Shown here: piece by piece, positions 41,401 to 49,978 of the stretch | Position numbering within the stretch: position 1 is the first letter of the stretch | Layout of the letters: each line of letters begins with the position of its first letter | Origin: Kaistia defluvii | Lineage (GTDB): Bacteria; Pseudomonadota; Alphaproteobacteria; Rhizobiales; Kaistiaceae | NCBI RefSeq assembly: GCF_040548815.1 | Contig: NZ_JBEPSM010000001.1 | Span: 1,798,001 to 1,862,000, forward strand | Direction: 5' to 3' | DNA: 64,000 nucleotides | The notes under the pieces: generated by a model | What the model was told of the DNA's origin: nothing | Seen by the model: only the letters and a program-made list of their open reading frames with translations | Database searches by the model: none | Translations under genes and position numbers: made by a program

Positions 41401-44400
41401 CTCGTCGCTGATCGGCGACATTGCCGGCCAGGCGAGCCTGGCGCAGGAGCAGATGCTGGAAGCCAGCGCCGGCCTTGCCGACCAGATCGCCAACCAGGCG
41501 CTCTCCGCGCATCGCCAGTTCATCTCGTCCGGCAATACGCTGATCGGCGAGCTGACCAGCCAGGCGCGCGCCGCGCATGAGGAGATCGTCACCTCGGGTT
41601 CGGGCCTGGTCGACCAGATCGCCAGCCATGCCCGCCTTGCCAACGAGCAGATCGTCGCGTCCGGCACGTCGCTCTCGGAAGAGATCGCCAACCAGGCCCG
41701 CGTCGCGCATGACCGGATCCTGACCTCCGGCTCCGAGCTCGCCAACGAGATCGAAGACCGCGCCAATGCCGTGCATCAGCGCATCGTCAGCTCCGGCGCC
41801 AATCTCGCCAACGAGATCGAGGGCCGCGCCACGGCCGTGCATGAGCGCATCGTCGCCTCGGGCACCGACCTGGCCAGCGAGATCGAGAACCGCGCCACCT
41901 CCGTGCATGACCGGATCGTCGATACGTCCAGCCGCTTCGGCGACCTGATCAACGATCGCGGCCTTGCCATCGCAACTGGTCTCGACGAGCGCTTCGCAGC
42001 GCTGCGCGACATCATCGAGGTTCGCGGCCCCGAACTGGTCACCCGCTTCGCCGATCGCGCCAACCTGATGGACACGACGCTGGCGGAACGCCTCGAAGGC
42101 TTCGGCGACGCGATCGAATCCAAGATCGGCGCTGTGTCCGAGACCCTCGACAGCAATACCCGGCGTATCGACGAGGCCCTGGACGCCCGCTCGGCCCAGA
42201 TCAACCAGACCCTGATCGAGCGCACGCGCCACATCGCCGAGGCCTTCTCCAACGGCCAGGCCGAAATCGGCGCGATCATCGACGACCGCCTGTCGGACGT
42301 GACCAACCGTCTCTCCGATCGCACCCAGGCGCTTTCGGACATGCTGTCCGAGCGCTGGCAGTCGATCAACGAGACGCTGGGCGAAAAGGCCGTCGAGGCC
42401 GCCAACAGCTTCGACGCCCGCGCCGCCCAGATGGACCAGATCCTCTCGACGCGCCTCAGCGACATCAGCTCGACGCTCGGCCGTGAATCGGTCCGCGCCG
42501 CCGAGCAGATCGTCGGCTCGCTCTCGGACGCAACCGAGCAGCTCGTTGCTGCCTCGACCACGACCAGCGGCGCGCTGCGCGCCTCGGCAAGCGATGCCTC
42601 GCAGAGCCTGACCCAGTCGGCGGCGGACGCAACCCAGGTCTTCTCACAATCGGCAGCCGAAGCGACGCAGGCGCTGATGCAGTCGGTGGAAGACGCGTCG
42701 CAGAACCTCACCCGTTCGGCCGCCAATGCTTCCGAGAGCGTCACGCTTTCGGCCAATCAGGCATCGGAGGCCCTGTCGCAGGTGGCGAGCTCGACGGTCG
42801 AGCTGCTGTCGACCTCGAGCGCCGACGCGGCCGGTCACCTGTCGCGGGTTTCCGCCGAAGCGGCCGAGCAGATTTCGCGGGTCTCCCTCGAAGTCGAGCA
42901 GAGCCTGGGCGGTCGTGCGATGAACACCGCCAGCGCGCTGGAAGAACGGACCCGCGCCTTCAACGCGGTTCTCGAAACCCGCAGCGCGGAACTCGCCCAG
43001 TTGCTCGACGGGGAAGGCAACCGCCTCGTCGCAGCGATCGATCAGCGCAGCAACGACCTGACCAGCAGCGTCGCCACCGCCGGCGACACCATCGTCGACC
43101 TGCTGTCGACGAAGGGCTCCGAGATCGTCTCGATGGTGCTGTCGCGCACCGACGAGGCCGCCCGCGCCCTGATCGACAGCGGCGAGACCGTGTCGCGCAG
43201 CTTCGGCTCCACCAATGAGCGGCTCCGCACCGACGTGGCCGGCATCGTCGACCGCCTGGCGCAGTCGAACGAGATGCTCAATGCGCTGCTGACCCGCACT
43301 ACCGAGAACCTGAACCAGATCGAGACGGGTCTCGCGACCCGGACCGGCGAGTTCGCCCAGGCGATCGAACAGGCGATCGGCGGCACGCAGAATTCCTCCA
43401 CCCTGCTCGCTTCGCAGGTCGAGATGCTGCGCGACGTTTCGAAGGACGTGCTGGAAAATGTCGGCGCCATCGCCGGCCGCTTCGAGGACCAGGGCCGCTC
43501 GCTCAGCCTCGCCGCCAGCACGCTCACCTCGGCCAACAGCGAGATCGAAGGTTCGATCGAGCAGCGCCGCATCGCCCTCGACCAGCTCGCCCAGAGCCTT
43601 GCCGCCCGCTCGTCCGAGCTGGATGGCATGATGCGCACCTTCACGGAAACCGTCAGCACCTCGCTGAAGGATGCCGAGGATCGCGCTGCCGAGGTCGCCC
43701 GGATGCTCGCCCGTTCGAGCGAGACCGCCGCCAAGGGCGTTCTCGAAAATCTCGAGGGCATGCAGGCCACCGCCAGCAGCCAGAGCCAGAAGGCAGCCGA
43801 CGCCGTCCGCGAGGCGAACCGCGCCCTGATGGACGACATGGCCGCCGTGGTGGCCCAGGCGACCAAGCAGTTCTCGGCCGCGACCGACGAAATGCGCTCC
43901 GCCGCCAAGGAGATGGCGCAGGATCTCGAGACCACCCGCACCGAACTGAAGCGTGGCGTGCTCGAACTCCCGGCCGAAACGCGCGAAAGCGCCGACGCCA
44001 TGCGCCGTGTCGTCACCGACCAGCTGAAGGCCCTTTCCGAGCTTTCGGAAATCGTCGGCAAGCATGGCAAGTCGCTCGACGTCTCGGTGCCCGGCACGCC
44101 GGCTCCGGCGCCGCGCGGCCGCATCGCCGAGGCAGCGCCCTCCTTCGCCCGGTCGCAGCCGGCCGCCGCGCCGTCCCTCCGCCAGCCGGCACCCGAGCCG
44201 GTTCGCGCCGCGGCCGTCGCTCCGACTCCGGCGGCGCCTGCCCCGGTTGCCCAGCGCCCTGCCCCGGTTCGTCCGGCTCCTGTCGAGCCGGCCCGTCCCG
44301 CGGCTTCGGTCCGCCCGGCTCCGGCTCCGGCTCCGGCCCGCGCCGAGGCCAAGCCCGCTCCGGCCACGGAACAGGCCGAACCGCGCGGCTGGGTCTCCGA

Positions 44401-44830
44401 TCTGCTGCGCCGCGCCTCGCGCGACGAAGACCACAGCGCCGCTCCGGTCGAGCGTCGTGAGGCGGAAGCTCCGGCTGCCGCCGCCGGCAACGGCGCGTCG
44501 CTCGGCAACCTCTCTTCCGACATTGCCCGGGCGATCGACCCGCGCGCGGCGGCGGAGCTCTGGGAGCGTCACCATCGCGGCGAGAAGAACGTCTTCACCC
44601 GCCGCCTCTACACGCTGGCGGGCCAGCAGACCTTCGACGAGATCCGCCGCAAGTATCAGAGCGAGGCGGATTTCAAGGCAGCGGTCGATCGCTATGTCGG
44701 CGATTTCGAGCGCCTGCTGAAGGAAGTGGCCCGCAACGGCCAGGACACGGCCGGCAACAATGCCTACCTCGTGTCCGATACCGGCAAGGTCTACACGATG
44801 CTGGCCCATGCGAGCGGCCGTTTCGACTGA
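38432..44830 (+). CDS. rgsE: Giant polar-growth ring-type protein (GPR/RgsE-like)
   Basis: 2132 residues. Residues 1-125 are basic and disordered, then two membrane spans (about 128-149 and 168-189). From 325 to 1622 the chain falls into 59 consecutive 22-residue units with no insertion or deletion, each made of two 11-residue helices such as SGTELADTIES/RAEAAHQRILA. A further coiled-coil runs to about 1880, then a Pro/Ala linker (1887-1985) and a conserved-looking C-terminal domain (about 2024-2132, with AAELWERHHRGEKNVFTRRLY). Size and layout match GPR of Agrobacterium (about 2100 residues, ring at the growing pole) and RgsE of Sinorhizobium, which is established for those species. It is a lone gene with its own terminator. 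Function here is inferred by similarity. Confidence 0.88.
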   Translation: MANTPKSKDPVDAALTAVEEALRIDFDAPTAASPRAPAGGVPRDRRLEPPRLQEAPRKGDAPRRADAPRKVEAPAAAANRALPSPTRSEEAGASPRGRQSSRNSRMPANDDRRVGGASLPARRPSRLIYPLASLFSIAWVGAIAAYVSSANISLFSGDSAVGSAQFTNIALALVLPVGIVWGIAMMVARAQEMRIAARSISDVAARLSEPEDAASEAVVTVSQAIRREVAAMGDGIERALARASELELLVHNEVAALERSYSDNEVRMRGLIDDLANQREAIVINSERVRTSIVSAQESLSKDLGEASEQIAANIIGSGDRITQALAGRGENITTALGTAGDEMISKLSLRGEDLVNRLTSAATDVTESFSRTSVEVTDVLLSRSADINETLETTGRAMAETVAERGREVNETLARVTEELTEGLDRRTADMTRSISVTGNQVAETISLHTREVNAALKSNADSLIVDLALRGQEINDKLDETGNRIADTISDRGGDLADRLALTGDRIQDAIAIDGSALAERLTSAGDIMATLIEARTAALRDTIDGASNAVNETFDARSAELTERLATVGGEVAKAIAVRGLKVNETIIASGNEISETIASRAGLLHERIIESGKQISDTMESRGTAVYDLIIESSQQLADAIETRGSAVHQRILHSGNEIASTIESRGTDIHERILASGSRFADEIANRADSAHQQILASGTELADAIESRAGAVHQRILASGTELADTIESRAEAAHQRIIASGTNLAGEIESRAEVAHERILTSGSNLVGEIETRAQAAHERILSSSVNLAGDIESRAEAVHKRIVASGTELAGEIESRAQAVHERILSSGTELAQDITDRADAVHQSIIASGTDISGEIERRGLDAQQRIVSSGSELADELANRATAIHQRILSSGSEIAAEIESRGTDVHQRIVSSGSELANEITSRAEAVHQRIIVSGSEIADEIENRASTVHQRVIQAGTGLIEEIETRTGAVHDRIVTAGSSLIGDIAGQASLAQEQMLEASAGLADQIANQALSAHRQFISSGNTLIGELTSQARAAHEEIVTSGSGLVDQIASHARLANEQIVASGTSLSEEIANQARVAHDRILTSGSELANEIEDRANAVHQRIVSSGANLANEIEGRATAVHERIVASGTDLASEIENRATSVHDRIVDTSSRFGDLINDRGLAIATGLDERFAALRDIIEVRGPELVTRFADRANLMDTTLAERLEGFGDAIESKIGAVSETLDSNTRRIDEALDARSAQINQTLIERTRHIAEAFSNGQAEIGAIIDDRLSDVTNRLSDRTQALSDMLSERWQSINETLGEKAVEAANSFDARAAQMDQILSTRLSDISSTLGRESVRAAEQIVGSLSDATEQLVAASTTTSGALRASASDASQSLTQSAADATQVFSQSAAEATQALMQSVEDASQNLTRSAANASESVTLSANQASEALSQVASSTVELLSTSSADAAGHLSRVSAEAAEQISRVSLEVEQSLGGRAMNTASALEERTRAFNAVLETRSAELAQLLDGEGNRLVAAIDQRSNDLTSSVATAGDTIVDLLSTKGSEIVSMVLSRTDEAARALIDSGETVSRSFGSTNERLRTDVAGIVDRLAQSNEMLNALLTRTTENLNQIETGLATRTGEFAQAIEQAIGGTQNSSTLLASQVEMLRDVSKDVLENVGAIAGRFEDQGRSLSLAASTLTSANSEIEGSIEQRRIALDQLAQSLAARSSELDGMMRTFTETVSTSLKDAEDRAAEVARMLARSSETAAKGVLENLEGMQATASSQSQKAADAVREANRALMDDMAAVVAQATKQFSAATDEMRSAAKEMAQDLETTRTELKRGVLELPAETRESADAMRRVVTDQLKALSELSEIVGKHGKSLDVSVPGTPAPAPRGRIAEAAPSFARSQPAAAPSLRQPAPEPVRAAAVAPTPAAPAPVAQRPAPVRPAPVEPARPAASVRPAPAPAPARAEAKPAPATEQAEPRGWVSDLLRRASRDEDHSAAPVERREAEAPAAAAGNGASLGNLSSDIARAIDPRAAAELWERHHRGEKNVFTRRLYTLAGQQTFDEIRRKYQSEADFKAAVDRYVGDFERLLKEVARNGQDTAGNNAYLVSDTGKVYTMLAHASGRFD
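39404..43297 (+). repeat. 59 tandem 66-bp units coding 22-residue (double hendecad) repeats
   Basis: Codon-level units of 66 bases run from residue 325 to 1622 of the giant protein in one unbroken register. The most alike block is 40196-41977, 27 units with the pattern RI[LIV]xSGxxLAxEIExRAxAVH. Outside it the units diverge but hold length. This is protein repeat, not CRISPR: there is no spacer sequence and the frame is continuously coding. Confidence 0.9.
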
Positions 44831-44851
44831 TCGACAAGGCACTGAAATCCC

Positions 44852-44885
44852 AAAAGGGCGCAGCCAAGGCTGCGCCCTTTTTCGT
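44852..44885 (+). terminator. Terminator of the giant coiled-coil gene
   Basis: A 14-bp stem (AAAAGGGCGCAGCC with GGCTGCGCCCTTTT) around AA, then a T-run and CGTTGG. It begins 21 bases after the stop. Confidence 0.9.
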
Positions 44886-45052
44886 TGGAGCCCGCTCGTT
44901 GCGACCAGAAGGTCACACGGCCGGCTGCATTGCGATTAACGGGCTGTTCCGGATTGTCGCAGTCCCGGCGCGGGACTAGACAGGCCATTCTGACCATCGC
45001 GCCGGGCGTCGCTTCCGGCGCTCCCCGCATCAGAGGTCTGGACCTCCCTCCC

Positions 45053-46294
45053 ATGCCCGACACCACGGCTGCGCACAGGCGCAAGAGCTTCGGCGCCTTC
45101 CAACATCGCGGCTTCCTGTTCTATTGGCTGTCCCGCCTCTGTGCGACCTTCGCCGTCAACATGGTGAGCGTCTCCGTCGGCTGGCAGGTCTATGACCTGA
45201 CGCGCGATCCCTTCGATCTGGGCTTGATCGGACTGGTGCAGTTCCTGCCGGCGCTGCTGCTCGTCCTGGTAACGGGCTCGGTCGCCGACCGCTTCAACCG
45301 CCGCATGATCATGGCGCTCTGCCTGGCCGGCGAAGCCGTGGCCGTGATGGCGCTGCTGGCCTTCACCATCTCGGGCAGCGAGATGGTCGTCATCGTCTTC
45401 GGCATCCTGCTCTTCTTCGGCATCGTCCGCGCTTTCATGGGCCCGGCCTCGCAATCGCTCGCGCCCAATCTCGTGCCGACGCAGGATCTCGCCAGCGCCA
45501 TCGCCTGGAATTCCTCCGCCTGGCAGATCGCGACCATCGTCGGCCCCGTCGCCGGCGGCCTGCTCTATGGCATCTCGCCCGAGGCGCCCTATGCCGTCGC
45601 GTTGGCCATGATGATCATCGGCGCGATCCTGATCCTGCTGGTGCCGAAGCCGGCTCAGAAGATCCTGGGCGACAAGGCGAGCTGGGAAACGGTGATCGCC
45701 GGCTTCCGCTATGTCTGGAAGGAAAAGATCGTACTGGGCGCGATCTCGCTCGACCTGTTCGCGGTCCTGCTTGGCGGCGCCACGGCGCTGATGCCGATCT
45801 TCGCGCGCGATATCCTGGATGTCGGCCCGTGGGGCCTCGGCCTGCTGCGCGCCGCGCCGGCTGTCGGCGCATTGACGGTGGCGGCCTGGCTCGCCTTCCA
45901 TCCGATCCGCAACCATGCCGGCCTGCTGCTGTTCGCGTTTGTCACCATGTTCGGCCTGACCACCATCGTCTTCGGCCTGTCGACGCTGGTCTGGGTGTCG
46001 GTCGTCGCCCTCATCCTGATGGGCGCCAGCGACATGGTAAGCGTCTATATCCGCGAAACCCTGATCCAGCTCTGGACGCCGGACGCGGTGCGCGGCCGGG
46101 TGAACGCCGTCAACATGGTGTTCGTCGGCGCCTCAAACGAGCTTGGCGAGTTCCGGGCCGGCATGTCGGCCGCCGTTTTCGGCGCGGTCAGTGCGGTGGT
46201 GATCGGCGGCGCGGGCACGGTTGCCGTCGCGGCGCTGTGGGCCCGGTTCTTCCCGGATCTGCGCCGCGCCCGCCATCTGGACGGACGCCCCTGA
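45053..46294 (+). CDS. MFS transporter, MFS_3/EntS-like
   Basis: 413 residues with about 12 membrane spans. The loop motif GSVADRFNRRMIMALCLAGEA and the early FLFYWLSRLCATFAVNMVSVSVGWQVYDLT are characteristic of the EntS-type (PF05977) exporters. Substrates range from siderophores to drugs; not determinable here. The frame opens at 44885, inside the upstream terminator, so the ATG at 45053 is the sensible start although its ribosome binding site is weak. Confidence 0.9.
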   Translation: MPDTTAAHRRKSFGAFQHRGFLFYWLSRLCATFAVNMVSVSVGWQVYDLTRDPFDLGLIGLVQFLPALLLVLVTGSVADRFNRRMIMALCLAGEAVAVMALLAFTISGSEMVVIVFGILLFFGIVRAFMGPASQSLAPNLVPTQDLASAIAWNSSAWQIATIVGPVAGGLLYGISPEAPYAVALAMMIIGAILILLVPKPAQKILGDKASWETVIAGFRYVWKEKIVLGAISLDLFAVLLGGATALMPIFARDILDVGPWGLGLLRAAPAVGALTVAAWLAFHPIRNHAGLLLFAFVTMFGLTTIVFGLSTLVWVSVVALILMGASDMVSVYIRETLIQLWTPDAVRGRVNAVNMVFVGASNELGEFRAGMSAAVFGAVSAVVIGGAGTVAVAALWARFFPDLRRARHLDGRP

Positions 46295-46387
46295 TCCCAA
46301 CGAAAAAGAATGAGAGAGAGCGCGGTTCACGGAACCGAAACAGGCCCGCCGCATTGAGCTTTATATGAGCCAATTCGGGGAGCTGAC

Positions 46388-46540
46388 ATGAGTACCATTC
46401 TTCTCATTATCATCGTGATCCTGGTGATCGCAGCGCTGCCCAGTTGGCCCTACAGCTCCGGCTGGGGCTACTATCCGAGCGGCGGTCTCGGCCTGATCCT
46501 GATCATTCTGCTGATCCTGCTGCTGATGGGCAGGCTCTAG
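46388..46540 (+). CDS. DUF3309 small membrane protein
   Basis: 50 residues, two hydrophobic stretches (TILLIIIVILVIAALP and GLILIILLILLLMGRL) around a short aromatic loop, SWPYSSGWGYYPSGG, the exact layout of DUF3309 proteins. GGGGAG precedes the ATG by six bases and a strong terminator follows directly. Function unknown. Confidence 0.85.
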   Translation: MSTILLIIIVILVIAALPSWPYSSGWGYYPSGGLGLILIILLILLLMGRL

Positions 46541-46550
46541 CCTGAACCAC

Positions 46551-46585
46551 AAAATGGCCTCCCTCGGGAGGCCATTTTTCTTTTG
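46551..46585 (+). terminator. Terminator of the DUF3309 gene
   Basis: A 13-bp stem (AAAATGGCCTCCC with GGGAGGCCATTTT) with a 2-base centre, followed by TTCTTTTGG; 10 bases after the stop. Confidence 0.9.
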
Positions 46586-46704
46586 GGCGTGGCGACGCCC
46601 GAATCGCTCCTAGCAGCGAACCCCTCGCGGATTGCATTCCAGCACTATCCCCGCGCCGCCCATTGCGGTAGCTGACGCATCCCTGCCTATGGATCGCGTC
46701 TCCC

Positions 46705-47946
46705 ATGCACCACCCTGATTCCGCCGTCGACGAAGCCCGCACCTCGCGCGAACGAATGCTGGCCTGCCTGATCGTTGTCATCGCCACCCTCTCGACCATG
46801 GTGTCGATCGATCTGGTCCTGCCGGCAATTCCGACCCTGCCCTCGCTGCTGGGCGGCGATCCGCAGGCGGCGCAATATGTGCTCGCGACCTATATGGGCG
46901 GCTCCAGCATCGGCCTGATCCTGTTCGGCAGCATCGCCCATCGCTTCGACGCACGAAAGCTGCTGGCTTGGTCGCTGCTGGCCTATGCGATCGTTTCGGC
47001 GCTGGCGGCGCTTTCGACCGATATCTGGACGCTGAACGCCATCCGCGTCGTCCAGGGCGCCACCTCGGCCGGCGCCGCCGTCCTCCCCGCCCCCATGCTG
47101 CGCCGACTTTTCAGCGACACCGGCGCGGTGCGCGCCATTTCCGTCATCGGCAGCATCCAGTCGCTCGTGCCTGGCCTCGCCCCGCTGATCGGCGCGTGGC
47201 TGCTGCATGTCTCCGGCTGGCAGGCCTCGTTCATCGTGCCGGCCGTCCTGGGCGGGCTCGTCTCCATCGTCATCTTCCTCAAGCCGTCGCTGCTGCCGGC
47301 CAATCCGCAGATGCAGGCCGGCCAGACGCGCGGCGGCTATTGGGCGCTGCTCCGCAATCGGCCGTATCTGCGTTATGCGCTCAGCCACTCGCTGATCCTC
47401 GGCGGCCTGATCACCTTCGTCTTCAGCGCGCCCTACATCATGGTCGAGACGATGGGCGGCACGGTGGAGGCCTTCGTCCTGTTCCAGCTCCTGAGCGTCG
47501 CCATGTTCGTGGTGACCTCCAACCTCGCCGGCGTGTTCGTCCATCGCTGGGGTCCGGAACGGCTCGTCACCATCGGCACGCTGATGGTCGGCGCCTCGGC
47601 GATCGCCCTTCTGGTCTATGCCTTCGCCGGGGGCTCCAGCATCGTCGTGCTGCTGTTCATCATGCTTCCGGTTCCGGGCGGGTTGGGACTTCGCGGCGGC
47701 GTCGGCTTCGTCAAGTCGCTGGCGGCTTCCGCCCCCGACGAGGGGCGCGGCTCGGCGGCGCTGATGCTCGCGATCACGCTGCTGCCGACCATCGGCACGG
47801 CGCTCGTGGCGCCGTTCATCCAGTTCGGCCTCCCGGCGCTGGCCATCGCCTTCGCGGTCATCACCCTGCCGGCGATCGCCGCGATCTACCTGCTGCCGCG
47901 CTATGAGGGCTCGGCGATCAGCACGGCGGCGATGCATCTCGGCTAG
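46705..47946 (+). CDS. Multidrug efflux MFS transporter, Bcr/CflA type
   Basis: 413 residues with about 12 spans. The start LACLIVVIATLSTMVSIDLVLPAIPTL, the ATYMGGSSIGLILFGSIAHRFDARKLLAWSLLAYAIV segment and RVVQGATSAGAAVLPAPMLRRLF are typical of the Bcr/CflA drug:H+ antiporter group. The start ATG has only a weak upstream purine run. It is followed by the DUF1127 gene at 48047. Confidence 0.92.
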   Translation: MHHPDSAVDEARTSRERMLACLIVVIATLSTMVSIDLVLPAIPTLPSLLGGDPQAAQYVLATYMGGSSIGLILFGSIAHRFDARKLLAWSLLAYAIVSALAALSTDIWTLNAIRVVQGATSAGAAVLPAPMLRRLFSDTGAVRAISVIGSIQSLVPGLAPLIGAWLLHVSGWQASFIVPAVLGGLVSIVIFLKPSLLPANPQMQAGQTRGGYWALLRNRPYLRYALSHSLILGGLITFVFSAPYIMVETMGGTVEAFVLFQLLSVAMFVVTSNLAGVFVHRWGPERLVTIGTLMVGASAIALLVYAFAGGSSIVVLLFIMLPVPGGLGLRGGVGFVKSLAASAPDEGRGSAALMLAITLLPTIGTALVAPFIQFGLPALAIAFAVITLPAIAAIYLLPRYEGSAISTAAMHLG

Positions 47947-48046
47947 TAGTCGCGCGCCGTGACAGCGTTCACAGCGCCCGGCCTGACGCTACGGTATCAA
48001 CCCCTCGCCGACGGATGAACCGCCGGTCTTGCAGGGAGATACCATC

Positions 48047-48193
48047 ATGAAGAACGCGCTCAACCTTCCGCGCTGGCTGCGTCGCCGCCAGGATCGCCGG
48101 ATCCTGATGTCGATGGACGATCGCATGCTCGCCGATGTCGGCATCAGCCGGTCGCAGATTGACCTCTACATCTCCGGCGCGCGCGGCCGCTGA
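48047..48193 (+). CDS. DUF1127 (YjiS-like) small protein
   Basis: 48 residues. The core RRQDRRILMSMDDRMLADVGISRSQIDLYISG is the DUF1127 signature, short Arg-rich proteins of alphaproteobacteria, some of which affect RNA turnover and phosphate or stress responses. GCAGGGAGA precedes the ATG. Its stop is 25 bases from the stop of the convergent protease gene. Confidence 0.88.
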   Translation: MKNALNLPRWLRRRQDRRILMSMDDRMLADVGISRSQIDLYISGARGR

Positions 48194-48217
48194 GATGACC
48201 AGGATCCGACCCCAGCG

Positions 48218-49111
48218 TCAGGAACCGCCGGCAGCCATTGCCCGGCCGGCGGCGAGAATGGCGGCGTCAGCCCCCAGGGCTGTGGTGACGCTGCCGCCCT
48301 TCTCGTTGTAGGGCGCGCCCTTGTAGCGCGGATCGCGCCACGGCCCCGTGGTGATGGTGATGCCGCGAAACACCAGTTGGCCATTGACGCGCGACAGGTT
48401 CATGCCGCCCGACGAGGCGCCGGTCGCATCGCAATCCGTCCGGAAGAACGAGGTCGCCGCCGCCGAGCGCGACTTGTTGATAGCGCGCCGCACCTGGCAG
48501 CCCTGCGCGACGGGAATATCGCGATCGACGTCCTTCTCCATCTCGGCCGGATGCGCGGTGATGACGATCAGCTTGTCGCCATTCTGCACCGGCACGTCCG
48601 GCGCGACCGGGAACGGCACGGCGCCCGCCAGGGGCTCGACCAGCCGCACGATCGCATAATCATTGTTCGATCCCGCCTTCGGCTTCTTGGAGCCGAAATG
48701 CGTCCGGTCGTCGACGATCAGGTCGATCATCGGCCCATCGACGCTCTGCGGGCGGAAGAAGCATTTCCAGCGCCGCTTGCCCGAGGGCTCGAAGAAGACA
48801 TGCGCCGCGGTGAGGATCTGCTGGTTGGTCAGGAACAGCGCCGCAGATCCGACGGAAGGCGATGGCGACAGGCAACCGACATAGCCCGAGACGCTGCGGA
48901 TGCGCGAAATCTCGCTGCGGGAGAGGCCAAGCGATGGCCCGATCTTGAGCAGCGAATCGCGGTCATCCGTGCCGTCGATGATGTTCACACGTTGCAGGAG
49001 CGGCGCCGACCGCCCAGGCTGCAGGTCCGCGAAACCGATCCGCGTCGAAAGATCCATGGCCTGGGAAGCGGCGGGAAGCAGCAGGGCGAGGCAGAAAGTG
49101 AGGATGCGCAT
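48218..49111 (-). CDS. Secreted trypsin-like serine protease
   Basis: 297 residues from the ATG at 49111, with a signal peptide (ILTFCLALLLPAASQA). The chymotrypsin-fold triad is visible: His in ILTAAHVFF, Asp in NNDYAIVRL and Ser in GASSGGMNL. The last lacks the usual GDSGGP but keeps a Ser-Gly-Gly. Four cysteines could form disulfides. It is probably periplasmic or secreted; substrate unknown. The frame extends to 49207 but the leader begins at 49111. Confidence 0.85.
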   Translation of the reverse strand: MRILTFCLALLLPAASQAMDLSTRIGFADLQPGRSAPLLQRVNIIDGTDDRDSLLKIGPSLGLSRSEISRIRSVSGYVGCLSPSPSVGSAALFLTNQQILTAAHVFFEPSGKRRWKCFFRPQSVDGPMIDLIVDDRTHFGSKKPKAGSNNDYAIVRLVEPLAGAVPFPVAPDVPVQNGDKLIVITAHPAEMEKDVDRDIPVAQGCQVRRAINKSRSAAATSFFRTDCDATGASSGGMNLSRVNGQLVFRGITITTGPWRDPRYKGAPYNEKGGSVTTALGADAAILAAGRAMAAGGS

Positions 49112-49282
49112 GGGGCGACCATGCCATGCCGGTGCGGTGCCGTCACCTGCCTCTCGGGCTTGAAATGGGTGTCTCGAACATATTTGGTCGCACCCTCGGA
49201 TCGCCACTTGTAGTGAAGCTGTTAAGCTGGCTCAATTCAAGATGACGCTCCTGTAGACGTGTATCCAGACTAGGTTGGCGAA

Positions 49283-49825
49283 ATGCAGTTGAGACCCGTC
49301 ACGTATTATTCCGACTTCGTCATCTACCCAATCACGCTAGCCGGGCTGGTCTTGGCTGTCGTGTTCTGGCAGGGACACATCAATCCTCTCGTCTGGATCG
49401 CCGCCTTTGGCGTCGGCCTGTGCGTGTGGACCTTCGCCGAGTATTGGATCCATCGCGGCATCCTGCATAACGTCGTCTATTTCCGCGATCTGCACGAGAC
49501 GCATCACGCGGCGCCGACCGCGCTGATCGGCACGCCGATCTGGCTGTCCTTCTTCGTCATCGCCGCCGTCGTGTTCTGGCCGAGCTGGCACCTGTTCGGC
49601 TTCGGCGTCGCGAGCGGCTTCACGGCCGGCGTCACCACCGGCTATCTCAGCTACAGCTTCGTGCACCACGTGCTGCACCACTGGCACCCGCCGCACGATT
49701 CCTACCTGTACAGGGTCAAGCGCCGGCACGCCCTCCATCATCACAGCGGCGACGAAGGCAATTTCGGCGTCACGACGCTGTTTTGGGATCACGTCTTCGG
49801 AACGACGCTGCCGAAGCGGCGCTAG
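49283..49825 (+). CDS. Sterol desaturase/fatty acid hydroxylase family membrane protein
   Basis: 180 residues with four hydrophobic spans and the histidine clusters of the membrane di-iron family: HRGILH, HETHH, HHVLHH and HALHHHSG. These bind two irons for O2-dependent hydroxylation or desaturation of lipids. Small size is normal for short bacterial members. The start lies in a modest ribosome-binding context. Substrate might be a hopanoid, sphingolipid-like or fatty chain, but cannot be told. Confidence 0.9.
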   Translation: MQLRPVTYYSDFVIYPITLAGLVLAVVFWQGHINPLVWIAAFGVGLCVWTFAEYWIHRGILHNVVYFRDLHETHHAAPTALIGTPIWLSFFVIAAVVFWPSWHLFGFGVASGFTAGVTTGYLSYSFVHHVLHHWHPPHDSYLYRVKRRHALHHHSGDEGNFGVTTLFWDHVFGTTLPKRR

Positions 49826-49978
49826 GCAGCTAGGGCCGCAGGGAATTCACCAGACACGCAGAGAGATAGCCGGCTAGACAGGCGGGAGGTGCAGACCGCG
49901 CTGCGGCCTACCTGATATCGAGCCCCCTACTCTCCGAAACCCCCGCGGCTGCGGCATACATGCCAACGTGGAATCAAG

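Noticed and set aside
40196..41977. Possible CRISPR array because of regular 66-bp periodicity
   Set aside because: No unique spacers, repeats diverge gradually, and the whole stretch is one coding frame with 22-residue periodicity.
38342..42232. 1296-residue open frame antisense to the giant coiled-coil gene
   Set aside because: It is the mirror of the 66-bp repeats in GC-rich DNA, with repetitive Asp/Gly/Leu composition and no domain; the plus-strand protein is well supported.
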